A stretch of 64,000 nt of DNA from Myotis daubentonii. Taxonomy: Eukaryota > Chordata > Mammalia > Chiroptera > Vespertilionidae. Positions within the stretch are counted from its first letter, which is position 1. Each line of letters opens with the position of its first letter. Below are positions 46,031 to 58,086 of the stretch, piece after piece. A program made the translations under genes and the position numbers. The stretch lies in assembly GCF_963259705.1 (NCBI RefSeq), contig NC_081851.1, forward strand, positions 17,768,145 through 17,832,144, given 5' to 3'. Below the pieces are notes generated by a model, which saw only the letters and a list, made by a program, of their open reading frames with translations, did no database searches and was not told the origin of the DNA.

Positions 46031-47812
46031 GAACATGAACTTATATCTGTGTCATTTCTCATATGAACTTCAAGCTGTCATTGGAAATTACTCCATTTAC
46101 AATAGATAGATGTATTTTATGCGCTGAACTTGTCCATTGACTGTTAACCACCTAAAATATAAAACCACTAGGACCTTTTGAAAAAGAGCCTCTGACTGAC
46201 AGGTACCAGAGACAAAAAGATGCCAGTCATTTCCATCGCTTTTTGCTGTTAATGGTGTCAGGGCCCCGCAAGGCCCCATAGATATTACACTAGGCTCTTC
46301 TGCAAGCCAGAGGAGCCACACACAAGCAAGCAGAGGTAGTCTGGGACCAAACGATCCCCCAGAATTCAGTTTGAAGTTCTAAGGTGACCAAACCAGAGTA
46401 GCCTAAACAGAACAGAAAAATGCACCCGGCCCGAGTTCCCTGAAGTTCCGGTCTCATGCTGGCATGCTGCTCCTGGAAATATTCCTAATGACTCTGCGTC
46501 TGGTGGTCCAACTCCCTCCACGCTGTGGACCCAGGATATTAAATTTACCAGAAATTTGCAGGAAACATGGAGCATTTAACTCAAAATGAAACTGAAAACC
46601 AGGCAATCAAGAAGAGAGCTGGGATCAGAAATAATACAGAAATCAGAAAGGACAGAAAAACAAAACACTTCCTAATTAAAGACAGGGGAGAGTTCAATAG
46701 TGGACAAAACCGAAAAAATTCCTGGCTCAGGTAATTGCCACACACAGGTACTCTCCCTGAGAGATAGGACAATCTTTGTCACAATGTACAAGTTTAATTC
46801 ACACTTCAAGTATGAAACCAGGCATCCATAGCATCATCCACAGATCATTAATAAAGATAAAAGTCTCAGCCGGTAAACCATTACTCATGGGTCTGGGCTG
46901 ATCAGGGCTCAACCATAAGAGGTTAAATATATATTAGATAAAACCGAAGTCCTGCTTAGTGAGAAGAGCCTGGCACAAGAGAGAGGCTGATCCAGTCTTC
47001 CTTCCGTCGCCATCTATCCCAGCGGCAGAAGAGCAGGACTGAATACAGCCCACTCTTCGGTGGCCCATGCCCTACATCTGCTTTGAATATTTACGCTGCT
47101 CAATAATTCATATGAAGGATAATGATCGTCTCTCTTTTTCCCCTCATCCAAAACGAATACTTGTGAATTATTTTTAAATGTCTTCTTTATTACTACTGAT
47201 AATATTTTCAATACATATATCCTGAAACAGCTTCAAATACTTGACAAAATCTCTGCTAACCAGGCCGACTCGACAAGGGCCTGGGGTGGCTTACCCTGTG
47301 AGGGGGAAGGCTGAAGAGCAAGCGGTAGGACCAGTGCCTCTTAAATCTGTTGACTTCGGAAGGGCCAGAAAGCCCAAACATAAAATTATCTGGACAATTC
47401 CAGTGAGAAAAACTCACTTTTCCCTGAATTTGTTGTGTAAAAGAGGCTTTAAAGGGCTGAATTACTCATATAGCTGTTCTGGTTGGTCTGCGTTTAATTA
47501 AAATCAGAAAGGGAAGTGCTGCCAGGCAGGCGTCTTCGGAAGGCTGGAGTCGGGAGCCCTGCAAAGGTTTTGCAATAGTACCACGTGGCTCCAAAAAGTG
47601 CCAGCAGAGCAGGACAATTAGTTTTAATTTCACTAATTTGGGAAGAAATCCACTTCACAGCGCTTATAAAACCCCGCTTTTCCAACATGAGAAAGAAAAA
47701 TATGTAACATAAAACAAAATACTGTAAAAGTGTTTTCTCCTCCCAGTTGGTGAAGACTAAGCTTTATGCACTTTGGGTTTGCCTTTTATTTTTAAGATGC
47801 CTTTAACATTTA
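46031..47812. other. No recognised feature
   Basis: No repeat or gene recognised. The 47360-47500 part is AT-rich with motifs such as GTTTAATTAAAATC and could be conserved non-coding DNA, which I cannot test here. Confidence 0.4.
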
Positions 47813-47827
47813 AAATGTCAAGCTTCA

Positions 47828-48058
47828 CCCTGGATGGTGTGGCTCAGTTGGTTGGGTGTCCTCCAGTACCCCCGAAGGTTGCTGGTTCAATTCCCAGTCA
47901 AGGCACATGCCTGGGTTGCAGGCTCCATCCCCAGCAGGGGCGTGCAGGAGGCAGCCGATCAATGTTATGCTTTCAATTTGATGTCTTTCTCTTCTCCCTT
48001 CCTCTCTCTCTAAAAATCAATAAAACATTCTTTTATAAATAAATAAATAAATAATAAG
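47828..48058 (+). mobile_element. Ves SINE with clear target duplication
   Basis: Starts CCCTGGATGGTGTGGCTCAG, has 'ggttcaattcccagtcaagg' (B box), 'gtgcaggaggcagccgatca', a CT-rich block and a (TAAA)n tail. ATGTCAAGCTTCA occurs exactly at 47815-47827 and 48059-48071. Confidence 0.97.
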
Positions 48059-48071
48059 ATGTCAAGCTTCA

Positions 48072-49400
48072 AGTGTTCAGGTGACTGTGGTTAGAGCTGA
48101 AATGACACAGAGCTCAAACTAATGCGCAAAGCATCTAAGATTGATATATGGGTGTCAATCATCTCCAAGTAAACAATTCACTGATTTCTGATTTGAAAGA
48201 AATCTATGAAGTTTTTTAATTCCGTCTCGAGTCAAAAATTTAAATGATGAAAGATCTTCACCCAGCTTCCAGATCAATTCCACCCAAAGTCCTTATTTTA
48301 GGATGCTATGAAATATCCACAGAAATTAAAATAGAGCCCTCTTGTGAAGGTCTGGGCTGAGCATCTACGTGTGTTTTTGTTTTTGCGTTGGTAACCTACA
48401 TAGTAATAATACGCTAGAGCGCATGGATGTGAAAATAACTGAACAGAAATGGAAAGAGGTGTTTTAGTAAATCTACAACACTGAGAACAAAACAGTATGT
48501 TAATATCCTCTGTCCCAGCTCCAGAACGTCCAGCTCTGGCCCCCATCAGAAAGACCTAGTTAATTCACATGAGCCGCTTGCTGTCTGAGAGTCTTGCCAG
48601 AACACTTCACAGCCCCCTCATTTGTCGGATGGTTTTGTAGGTCTCCGGTGCCGAGCAGGGGCAGGGCAGCTTGCAGTGCAGGAGGACAGATAAAACCACC
48701 CTGCTGTGCAGATTCAGTCCGTTTGCACTGGCTCTCAGACAGAAAACCAACTGCAACCTCTCACAAAGGGGCCCTTTTCTTGCACTCATAACCCTGAAAA
48801 ATGCTGGCAAAAATAAGTAAACCAGGCAACCTCACATCAGGAGGGGGAGAAAAATGGCTACCACTCCAACAGCTGCTCTCATAATTAAGAACAGATTTCA
48901 TCGCTAAACTCTTGCTGGTTATGTCTGCAGCAAAACAAATACACAGATGTGAGGCATTTACATGGTGGAAATTCTGTGCTGGGTAACCAAACCAAATTTA
49001 CCTTTTTTTTGCTCTAAAAGATTCTCTTAAAAATGTCATCCAATCAATGGTAAAGTATAAGGCAACGTCCAAACCTTAAGTACAACTGTATTTCTGTCAT
49101 CATCTTGCAACTAAATTTATTTTGGCCTTTTACCAGATTCGCTTTCTTTTTACGTATTCAGAATTGCAATGGACTGCCATGGACATGACCTCTTTTCAAA
49201 TAATGAAAATGTGCTACCAGTTTCTTTTACTCATAAAATTTGCTAAATTTATTGCTGCCTCATTCATCTATGTTTTAAAAAGATTGCATGCACATGCAGT
49301 AAAAAGAATACCATCTGACCTTTTAAAAGGCAAATTGGTGTGCAGTTAAATCAGAGAAATAAAATTAATGAAATGGTAAAATTATAATAAAAACGAATAA
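48072..49400. other. No recognised feature
   Basis: Nothing recognised. AT content is high from about 49000. Confidence 0.45.
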
Positions 49401-49429
49401 GGACAAATTAATGGAATGCCAGTCCATTG

Positions 49430-49760
49430 CACTGAGAAAGTGCAACTGACAATTCACTCAACATTGATGAATCCCATGAATGCAATGTTGAATGAGAAGC
49501 CAGTAATAAAAAGTACAAAAACTGGCAAAGGTAATTTTGCTTTTAGAAGTCAGGCTTGTGGTCACTACTGGGTGGGTGGGGTGTTGCTGGGAGGGGACAG
49601 AATAGTGTTTCTTGGGGTCTAGTGATACCCCACTTCTTAATCTGGGTGATGGTTACAGAGATGTGTTCACTTTGTAAAAACTCTTCAAGGATTACTTTTC
49701 TCTATATAAATTGTACTTCCACAAAAAGTTTAAAATGTAAAATAAGTTAAAAAAAAATAA
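49430..49760 (+). mobile_element. L1: Old LINE-1 3' UTR
   Basis: 'gaatcccatgaatgcaatgt', 'gaagtcaggcttgtggtcac', 'ttaatctgggtgatggttac', 'gtgttcactttgtaaaaact' and a final A-rich tail follow an L1M 3' UTR in sense. Confidence 0.85.
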
Positions 49761-51365
49761 ACAAGACATGCACAGAACTTCATGGTTTTCAATGTCCAAC
49801 ATTAGCATTTTTTTCAGTGACTAAGTTGGCCCAACGTTTAAGTTTAAATTAACAGCACAATGTTCTAAGATAGTCTCTTGTCTAATACATTAAATTAACT
49901 CTCCTCCCAAAAGGTGTGAATGTTAAATAAATTTTCATTGCGTAGTTCATTATCACAACTATAAAGCAAAGAAGCAGTTCTAAGCATGTAATTTTCAGTA
50001 ATTACTAAGTGCATTTTAAAAATGATATTACTACACTGTTTTACCTAAGGAAAAATAATCCTCGTGAAAACCCACAGATGTAAATAGGTTCTGTAAAGGT
50101 AAAAAAAATGCAAGGCAGTGCCTACTCAAGTTGACCTACTAGTGTCTAAGAGTCTGAATACTAAAATTAGATTGAAAACACTACCACCACCAAAATATCC
50201 CACGGGAATTCGAGAATGCTGGACTGGCAGGTTAACTAGTGGGGGAGCTTTCATTTAGAGTCACCATTTCAGAAGCTGAAATTACACAGTAAATAAGCAT
50301 TAGCCAGCAGAGGACCTGGAGAAGTGAACTTACTAATGATGACAGGGTGGTGTTTTCCACACGCTTTCCTCCCGGTTAGTTTCTCTGGGAAACAAAAAGG
50401 CTGAGCATTGCAAACATAATCACGCACGCTTTACCCTAAGTGGCTTCGCAGCTGCACTTCTCAAATGGCGACCATCAATGCATGAGCCGGGGTCAGAGGC
50501 ATAAAGAGACTTCCTTTTCCCTAAAAGGAGGGTTTCTCTGACCTCTCTCTTTATGTCTGTTCACCTATTTCAACGTGGTTGCAAAGGCTGAATTCTCTTC
50601 TGATAGCCTGATCCTACGCAGTAATTAATGTTGAACCGCTAAACCTAAATAAAGGGACGTAGAAAACTTTATCCATAGTCGTTGCTGTAATCTATGTGGT
50701 GTCCACATTTATAAGTGAAAGCCCTGGAGAACGCATACCTACCACAATGCAACACTCCACAGACTGCTGCCTGCTGGAGTGAACTGAAATTGCTTAACGT
50801 TCGGTTTTGCTTTCACATGCACTGCTTCCACTCACAGACGGGCACACGCAGGGCTGGTGTGTGAGGTGCATGTTACTTTAGACCCATCCACAGACGCTTC
50901 CGTTAATGTCTTTCTGACATCAAGCTGGGAACCCAGGCCAGCGCAGGGCTCACTCGGTTGTCATTTACTCTTGATGTGAGCTGGAATAAGCAATGTTACT
51001 GGGACTTTTGCTTATACCAGACAATGGGCATTTATTTGTTTTAAACAACTCTTTTGTGGCCAGAATTCAAGGAAATGTTATGATTTCAAATTCCTATTCA
51101 CTCAGAGTATGGACACTTTTCTACTGACCATCTGCCGCTCCAAACGAAGGTTTCATCCACGAGCTTACTCTTGTACTATCGGTATCTTTTAAAAATATAT
51201 TGTCTGGTATTTAAGAACTTCATGTCCAGCCAGAATTCTGACAGGGTGTAAGATATAAAGTATATCACTTCCTCAGGCTCTAGCCTAAGATAATGCATGC
51301 TTATAAAACACTATTGAGTCCTTTGCGAAAAGAATTGATAAGTGATTTTTAAAGCTTTTACAATT
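49761..51365. other. No recognised feature
   Basis: AT-rich, mostly unique-looking. No coding or repeat signal identified. Confidence 0.45.
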
Positions 51366-51369
51366 TAAT

Positions 51370-51650
51370 TCTGCAGTAATTTGTGAAGCACCTGCATGTT
51401 CAGCACTGTACTCAGAGCCTAGGACATGAAGGTCAACAAGACAAGGCGCGGGCCTGCCGCGGGGCCCACAGGCTAGTCAGGGAGACAGCTGTGCGCCAAT
51501 GGAAACACACCTGAGGGATTGAGGGAGGGAGGGAGGGGTGGGTGGGTGGGTGGGTGGGTGGACGGACAGATAATAAATAAGGAGACAAGAAGTGTTGTGA
51601 AGGGACACAGAAAGTGGCTCATTCCATGAGGAGTAGATGTTTCACAGAGA
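51370..51650 (-). mobile_element. L2: LINE-2 fragment, antisense, with (GGTG)n
   Basis: 'gaagcacctgcatgttcagc', 'actgtactcagagcctagga', 'ggtcaacaagacaaggcg' and 'gataataaataaggagacaa' follow antisense L2. A G-rich simple repeat interrupts it. Confidence 0.65.
51517..51566. repeat. (GAGG)n and (GGTG)n simple repeat
   Basis: GGGA units followed by about eight GGTG units. G-run spacing could allow a G-quadruplex on the plus strand. Confidence 0.92.
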
Positions 51651-53190
51651 TGATTCCACTCACAGATGATTCCTTGCAGAGGTAGTAGACAACTACAGAA
51701 GCTTTCTGGTTTGGAGGAACTGACTGTAGGGCATGGAGCCATGGAAGTCCATAGCACGTTGGGGGGACAGCAGTCTAGTTCCGGGAGGCTGAAGTGTCGA
51801 GTGCCTGGCTCAGTGTCACGACGTTAAAGCTAGAAAGGCCAGTGTATTTGTGAAGTGTTCTGTATGCTGGGTCCAAGGATCTGGATTTGTCAGCTTCTAG
51901 GTTAGTATTTTCTCGCATATGTTTCTCAGAATACTGATTCCATGAGTTGCTTTGCAAAAAAAGTTTTGTGATCAAGTAAGTTTGGAAAACATTACATCCT
52001 GCAGTCTCCTTTAGGTTCTTCATAACATACATCTGGTAAAAATCAGTTTAACTTGAACACCACTTTACAGAGCTACTGACATCCTCAAAACTGCTGGCCT
52101 GCAGATTACACATGGGGAATACTGAAAGCTGCTCTAGCAAAGCCAGGGACGAGGGAAATGCTGGAGCAAGAATGTAAAATGACAAGATTTAGTTCTTCCT
52201 TTTCAAAAAAAAAATAGGTTTTTAGCTGTGCATGTCTGGCAGTGATGTGGTTGTTGAACTAAACTGGGAAGAAATTAATGGCAAGAAGCCAAGAGGTGAC
52301 GAAACATGGGGAAGAGGGATCCCACTAAGCGACTTTCTTAGACAAGATTAAAAGGAATTAATGGTAGAGCAGAGGTGGAATGTTGGGAGCACAGAGAATG
52401 AGAACGACTCCAAGGTTCTAGCTTCGAGCCCCAGTGCAAAGCCCTCCTTTAGCCAACACACAGAGTTTCAGAGGAGAAGCCTGCTCTACAGAAAATCAGC
52501 AAGATCAGTCTGCTCGCTTTCAGTGCGGGGGATCTGCTAAAACATCCAGGTGGGCACATCAAGAAAACAGACAGAATGTGGCTTTACAGGTTCGGAGAAG
52601 GTCAGGACTACAGGCACATATTGTAATCAGAGAGAATAATATATGAAGTCATTGAGATGGATAAAGTAGGGCCCCAGGAAAACGTGTAGAGCCAAAGAGC
52701 ACAGAATCCGGAATCCCAACACCTCAACGTATAAGGCATAACATTAATTACTCAGCTGCATGGACACACGACACTTGTATATTATAATCTTAAGGTGTTT
52801 TCATTGTAACTTCATTGTAATGTGAAGGTTTTATTGTAATGTTTATTGTAAAAGGTTCTCTCTTACATTATCCAAAACAGAATGTAGTTCTGAGCCTGAC
52901 AATGTTCTATATTTTTACTTTGATCATTGGTACATCAACTCATCAAAATATGTTTGGAAAGAATAGGGTCTGACTAAATACACCTGAAGACTAGAGCAAT
53001 TAAGAGAATTGACAGTCTTACCGCTAGTCAGTCTTGCTTGCCACAAGCCCAATAATGATGTAAAGACTAAAAAGGAAAGAAAGAATCAGGGACGGTGGTT
53101 TGAAAGGATGCCTGAGAAGTCCATTTGTGAATTTTAATCAATATTATATTATTTTTTATCACATGAAACTAGAAGGTTGAAAATCAGTTC
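51651..53190. other. No recognised feature apart from ATTGTAA repeats
   Basis: No gene or named repeat. Four copies of ATTGTAA lie at 52803, 52814, 52833 and 52845. Confidence 0.45.
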
Positions 53191-53206
53191 AAAATATGAT
53201 GCTCTT

Positions 53207-53423
53207 GCCCTGACTGGTTTGGCTCAGTGGATAGAGCATCGGCCTGCGGACTCAAAGGTCCCAGGTTCGATTCCGGTCAAGGGCATGTATCTTGGTTGCG
53301 GGCACATCCCCAATAAGGGAGTGTGCAGGAAGCAGCTGATCGATGTTTCTCTCATCAATGTTGCTAACTCTCTATCCCTCTCCCTTCCTGTCTGTAAAAA
53401 ATCAATAAAATATTTATTCAAAA
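53207..53423 (+). mobile_element. Ves SINE with clear target duplication
   Basis: Starts GCCCTGACTGGTTTGGCTCAG, A box TGGCTCAGTGG, B box GGTTCGATTCC, 'gatcgatgtttctctcatca', and an AATAAAATATTT-type tail. AAAATATGATGCTCTT occurs at 53191-53206 and 53424-53439. Confidence 0.97.
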
Positions 53424-53439
53424 AAAATATGATGCTCTT

Positions 53440-53990
53440 TCATTTTACTTGTTTCTAAGGCATTTGAAAATGCAAATAAAATAATATAATTCACTTGAAT
53501 AAGATCATTAACAGATATTAGAAAAGTATTTCACTGCTTAACATGTTCTGTTTTTAATTTTCATTGCTCTGATATAAGAGTGTTAACAATATTTGCTTCC
53601 CCCCTCCCCACCCCTTGATGTAGCTGAAATGAGTTTCACTGGAACATCATGCAATTAGCCTGATTTCTTGGAAGGGTGGTCAGGAAAAGCAATATCCTAC
53701 ACCAACAGTGATCTTATCACCCACCAGAGCCAGTCACAGGTAGTGCCCAGTGTCTAACCTGAGTGTCTCCCTCATGCCAGAGACACCAGGGGAAGGAAGA
53801 CAGAGAAGCACAGTTATTACTGAGCTCAAGAAAGATTCCAGTAGCTGCCACTTACTTGCACATAATGCTTCTTCAATAGACCAGTATGAAGTTCTTACAC
53901 ACTTTAGTATAAAATACTTAAAAAGCGGCATTAGATGTAACAGGATTTCCAATTCTCTTCAGTTAGGAGGGAATAAAACCCTCAAGAATT
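53440..53990. other. No recognised feature
   Basis: No gene or repeat recognised; a short C-rich stretch lies at about 53598-53614. Confidence 0.45.
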
Positions 53991-53994
53991 ATGA

Positions 53995-54110
53995 AATACT
54001 GTTGCACAACAATGTGAATATACGTTAACACTACTGAGCTATGCACTTAAAAATGGTTAAGATGGTCAATTTTATGCTATATATTTTTCCACAATAAAAT
54101 GTTTGGAGAA
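53995..54110 (+). mobile_element. L1: Old LINE-1 3' UTR fragment
   Basis: 'gttgcacaacaatgtgaata', 'cactactgagctatgcactt', 'aaaaatggttaagatggtca' and 'ccacaataaaatgtttgg' are a standard L1M 3' end. Confidence 0.85.
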
Positions 54111-55360
54111 GGGATTAAGAGAGGAAGGTAAAAATCATTTCACTTCCAATTTGATGGAACTAAGGAAACTTATGGAGGGTAAAAGAACCTCTTCTAAAAA
54201 CTTCCTGTGCTCTAGGGAAATAGAACAGAACTGAGAAAAATTAAACCCTTTACAAACTTTACGCCTTTAGGCAATCTGACAATTGTTGATCTTCCTTCCA
54301 TATTGGATTTTAGTACTTTAGGCAACTCAGAAATGCTCTTGCTCTGGTCTGCACAAAAGGTCATCTGGGGTTTCCAGATCAATCTCTGTGGTTTCCACTT
54401 GTTAAAAGAACAGATTAAATTAATCCCTACAGTTCAACATTACAAGGCCAGCAAGTCTCTCCTCTGCGTTCCAACACTTGGGGGTGAGCGGGCTGAGTCA
54501 GATGTTATTACACGGGAGTTGAAGAATCTTACTGAAATGTATAGAATTTTTTTTAAAAAAAAGGAAACCCAAAGTCTTAATTAAAACCTTCAGAAGCTTA
54601 GCACAAAATGTTTCAGCCTTTGCAAATTAAACTGAACTGTTTCCACTAAAAAAAAGTATAGGCAATTTCTTGGGGTGGGGGGGGGGAGAACAGTACTTGG
54701 AAGAACAAAATGAATTTATTTTCACTGGAATGTGTGTATATTTATACTGTCTTACCCACCTCTCTCCTTTAAATTTAAGCTCAAATATTTATTTTTCATT
54801 TAAAAAGTGGGCATGCTTTTAATTTCTAATATAAGGACATTATGGTTTACTAAATTATTTATTTATTTACTTCTGCTAGCAATTTAATCTGTGAAATACA
54901 GCTCAGGGGAAAAAATGCAGTCATAAAACCTGTTGGTATAAAGATAAGCAGTTTTTAAATATCTAATTAAATGTGGTCACTGGAGAAATCACAGCTTAAG
55001 AAATTTTATCAGAAAATGATTAATCCATTTCGGGCTTCACCCAAATGTCATAAGAGAACTCATGAATTTAGATAGGAATCCACTTATTATCCTAAGACAT
55101 TTTCATACTGAGTAAGAAGCGTCTGTGATAATGGCTATAGGCACTATACTTATTTCCACTAAATTCATATCCTTTGTAGCTATCATTGATTTCAGGAACA
55201 ATTCTCAAACTAGAGTAATATAATAGGGGAGCCTTTTCCCTTTTGTCAAAAATGTCTAGAATGTCCTAAAACACTTTATGAATTTATACACCCCATTCTT
55301 TCAGAAATTCAGAAAATTACACACATTGTGTCATTTTTATTCAAAACCACAATTCAACAA
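54111..55360. other. AT-rich unique sequence
   Basis: No repeat or gene recognised. The 54760-55090 part is strongly AT-rich without obvious repeat structure and could be conserved non-coding DNA. A short poly(G) run (TGGGGGGGGG) lies near 54680. Confidence 0.35.
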
Positions 55361-55374
55361 AAAAAAGTATTAGC

Positions 55375-55505
55375 ACTATATGTTGAACTCAGGTACTGAG
55401 AGAATAAGGATGGGGAAGATAATTCCTTCCTTTGAAGGGCTCACAAAAATCATGACATAAACCCTTAATCATATACCCAATGATACAAAGTAATAGGTGC
55501 TATAG
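55375..55505 (-). mobile_element. L2: LINE-2 fragment, antisense
   Basis: 'ataattccttcctttgaagg', 'gctcacaaaaatcatgacat' and 'caaagtaataggtgctatag' follow antisense L2. Confidence 0.55.
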
Positions 55506-55559
55506 CTGCTGGGTTTGCCTCAATATCTACTCATGTCTTCTTTCATCATAATAAAAAAA

Positions 55560-55801
55560 TTTATCTGGACACATAGTGACCCAACATAACGGATGGACAC
55601 ATATCTTAGCCTTCTCTGAAGCTAAGATAGTCAGGTGACTTCTTCTGGCCAATAGGATAGGAGAGGATGTGGTTTGTTTTCCTTCCAGATTGAACCTTTA
55701 AAGGGCAAGATATGCCCTTCCCTTCTCCTGCAGACTAGAACGGAACATGGACCATCCTGGATCATGTGGATACGCATAACACTCCTATAAGTGGCAGAGC
55801 C

Positions 55802-55855
<54 letters not shown>

Positions 55856-55985
55856 AGCCCAGATCCATGATAGGATGTCAATGAAAAAAACAGTCCGCCA
55901 CCTCAGATTTTAAGGAAAGAAAAATAAACCTCTGCCTTGTTTTTAAGCCACTTTTTGGAATCCATCATATGAGGCAACACCATGC
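55560..55985 (+). mobile_element. MLT1-like MaLR LTR
   Basis: Order fits an old MaLR (ERVL-type) solo LTR: 'gtcaggtgacttcttctggc', 'caataggatagg', 'ggatcatgtggatacg', then near the end 'ggaaagaaaaataaacctct' (polyadenylation signal AATAAA) and 'tttttaagccac'. It is interrupted by a (TG)n tract. No internal retroviral genes adjoin it. Confidence 0.65.
55805..55852. repeat. (TG)n microsatellite inside the LTR
   Basis: About 24 uninterrupted TG units. Confidence 0.97.
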
Positions 55986-56760
55986 TCTAATAAGAGCTAA
56001 TAGTGATGCTTCTTTTTCTGGGTGTTTTGTACTGGAAAATGCCCATTAAAAGGAAAAATTTAATAGTGTGAGTAAAGTCTGATTTTTAACTTCTTCATGA
56101 AAAACAAAACCCTCAATTATGACAATAAATTAATCTTGTAATTAATTAAATAGAAATGAGAATTAAAATGTAAATTCTTAGAAGAGAATGACTTAAGTAA
56201 TCATTGGGGGTACAAATTTTTAAACAAAACTGTATGATCATGGGATTGAAATAATGAAAAAAACATTTACAGATAATAAGAAACAGAATAGACACCAAAA
56301 ACAGAATCACTGATATATAGGAAAGGCTTAGGAAAATTGCAGTGAGTCTAGGTGAAAAAAATATAGATCAAAGCAATTAGAAAGGAACTAAACAACACAA
56401 CAGAAAAAGATGACCCAACGTAAGGGCAAGTCCTTTCAGAGGCAAATCGAAAACAGTATGTGCAAACAACATGTGCAAATACAACGCAAAAATTCCTCTG
56501 TACTAGAAGAATGAACTGAGCCTGAAAGATAGACAGAGCAAATAGGAAATTTCTTAGGAAATGCTCAACACTGAGACGTATTTTGTTAAACTGCAAAATT
56601 TAAAGAAATCATTCTTTAGGCATTCAAGCAGAAAGAGCAAACCATCTATAAAAAGTAACATGATGGGCATTTTGGAAGAATATATATCAAAGCTCATGTG
56701 AGGCTCCAAATCCGATGAAACCAAAGAAACATAAAGAAAGAGAAAGAGATGAAAAAAGAA
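55986..56760. other. No recognised feature
   Basis: AT-rich sequence with no recognised gene or repeat. Confidence 0.45.
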
Positions 56761-56766
56761 AGAGAA

Positions 56767-56875
56767 TGTTATTTGTGATTATTTTTCCCCCTGGATGGTG
56801 GGATTTGAATTGATTTTTAAATTTTATTTTTCTTCATTATTTAAATTATTTAAGTGAGCATGTAACCTGTTAACA
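56767..56875 (+). mobile_element. L1: Possible old LINE-1 3' UTR fragment
   Basis: 'aatgttatttgtgatta', 'cctggatggtgggatttgaa', 'tttttcttcattatttaa' and 'gtgagcatgtaacctg' resemble an L1M 3' UTR block. Confidence 0.5.
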
Positions 56876-57324
56876 GGGAAACAATGAGTAAATGGAAAAA
56901 TATGAAGGATAAAGATGGAAAGTAAGTATGCCACTATATTAACAATGAGCAACTCTAGTGGTGACTTTCTACCTTCCAAGCATTATTATTTTCATTAAAA
57001 GAGGAACTAGCCTTGGAAGAAGAATCTGGCAGGCAAACTAGAAAAGGAAGCAACTCTGGCACAAGCAAAGGGAGAAAAGTAAGGAAGAAAATGGCATGCC
57101 TGGGAAGCGGCAGGACGTCCGGAAGTAGACGGAGAGCAGCCCAGGTCAGATTATATGCTATGCCTGTCCTTCATTCTAGGGCTTATTGTTTATTTTTGTC
57201 ACTGATGTAGGTTTGTCTTTCTATTTTTCAGGTGAAGAAATTCAGTGTGTAGACCTCAGGGGGAAAAGAATTCCGTACAGACCTAATAGGACCCTATTCT
57301 AGAAGACGGTGTAAACGTGAACAG

Positions 57325-57530
57325 AAAGGGGACTCTGTCCTCAAAGTGCTTACAATCCATTTGTGAGCTCAGACACACACCAAGAAAAGTAAAGAAGGCA
57401 TATTATAATGTAACCAACATTACACAATAGGAATGCAGGAGAAAAGAAGCTCTTCGATGGCTGGAGCCAACTGTAGAGGTGCCGAACTTGACCTTGAAGA
57501 AAAGATGGAGCATTTCAATTTAAGATTTCT
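57325..57530 (-). mobile_element. L2: Possible LINE-2 fragment, antisense
   Basis: 'tgtcctcaaagtgcttacaa' near the start and 'acttgaccttgaagaaaaga' near the end fit antisense L2 in order. Confidence 0.45.
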
Positions 57531-57694
57531 AGTTTCACAAGAAATTGAATGATAGGATCCCTACCTATAGCTACACCACAATTCCATGAAGAAGTATTTA
57601 TCTTCTTTCTTACTAAAATTAGAAAGAAAAGATGGGCTAATTAATCATTTGTGCTGAGATTCAACTATTTGAAAAAATAAGCAAGTAAGTAAAG

Positions 57695-57775
57695 ACAACA
57701 TATCAAAATAAATTCCAGATAGAAAACTTTTCATCTAATTCTTTATGGTTTCATATGTTAGACTTAACATATATA
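57695..57775 (+). mobile_element. L1: LINE-1 ORF2 3' fragment, left of HeliBat copy B
   Basis: 'atcaaaataaattccagata' is a familiar block of the distal L1 ORF2. The element appears to resume at 58245 beyond the Helitron. Confidence 0.5.
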
Positions 57776-58043
57776 TTAGAGGCCCAGTGCATGAAATTCA
57801 TGCACTCGGGGCAGGGGGAAGGGGGTGCCCCTCAGCCCCCCCTGCACCCTCTCACAGCCCAGGAGCCCTCAGGGGATATCTGACAGACGGCTTAGGCAGT
57901 GAGTGGACCTAAGCTGACAGTCAGACATCCTTAGCACTGCCACGGAAGCAGAAAGGTTCCCGCCACTGCCGCTATGCTCGCCAGCCGTGAACCTGGCTCA
58001 GGGCTTCTGTCTAAGCAGCACTCCACCTTTGGAAGCACGCTGA

Positions 58044-58059
58044 CCACTAGGGGGCAGCT
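58044..58059 (+). promoter_or_regulatory. CTCF-like motif inside HeliBat copy B
   Basis: CCACTAGGGGGCAGCT is a very good match to the CTCF core consensus. It corresponds to the motif at 12614-12629 in copy A. Occupancy is unknown. Confidence 0.5.
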
Positions 58060-58070
58060 CCTGCATTGAG

Positions 58071-58086
58071 CATCTGCCCCCGGTGG
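58071..58086 (-). promoter_or_regulatory. Weaker CTCF-like motif inside HeliBat copy B
   Basis: On the minus strand: CCACCGGGGGCAGATG. Inverted relative to 58044-58059, as in copy A, but the A of the CCACCAG core is missing. Confidence 0.35.

Noticed and set aside
57220..57260. Possible splice acceptor (pyrimidines then CAG) before a short frame
   Set aside because: The downstream frame stops within a few codons and no donor follows.
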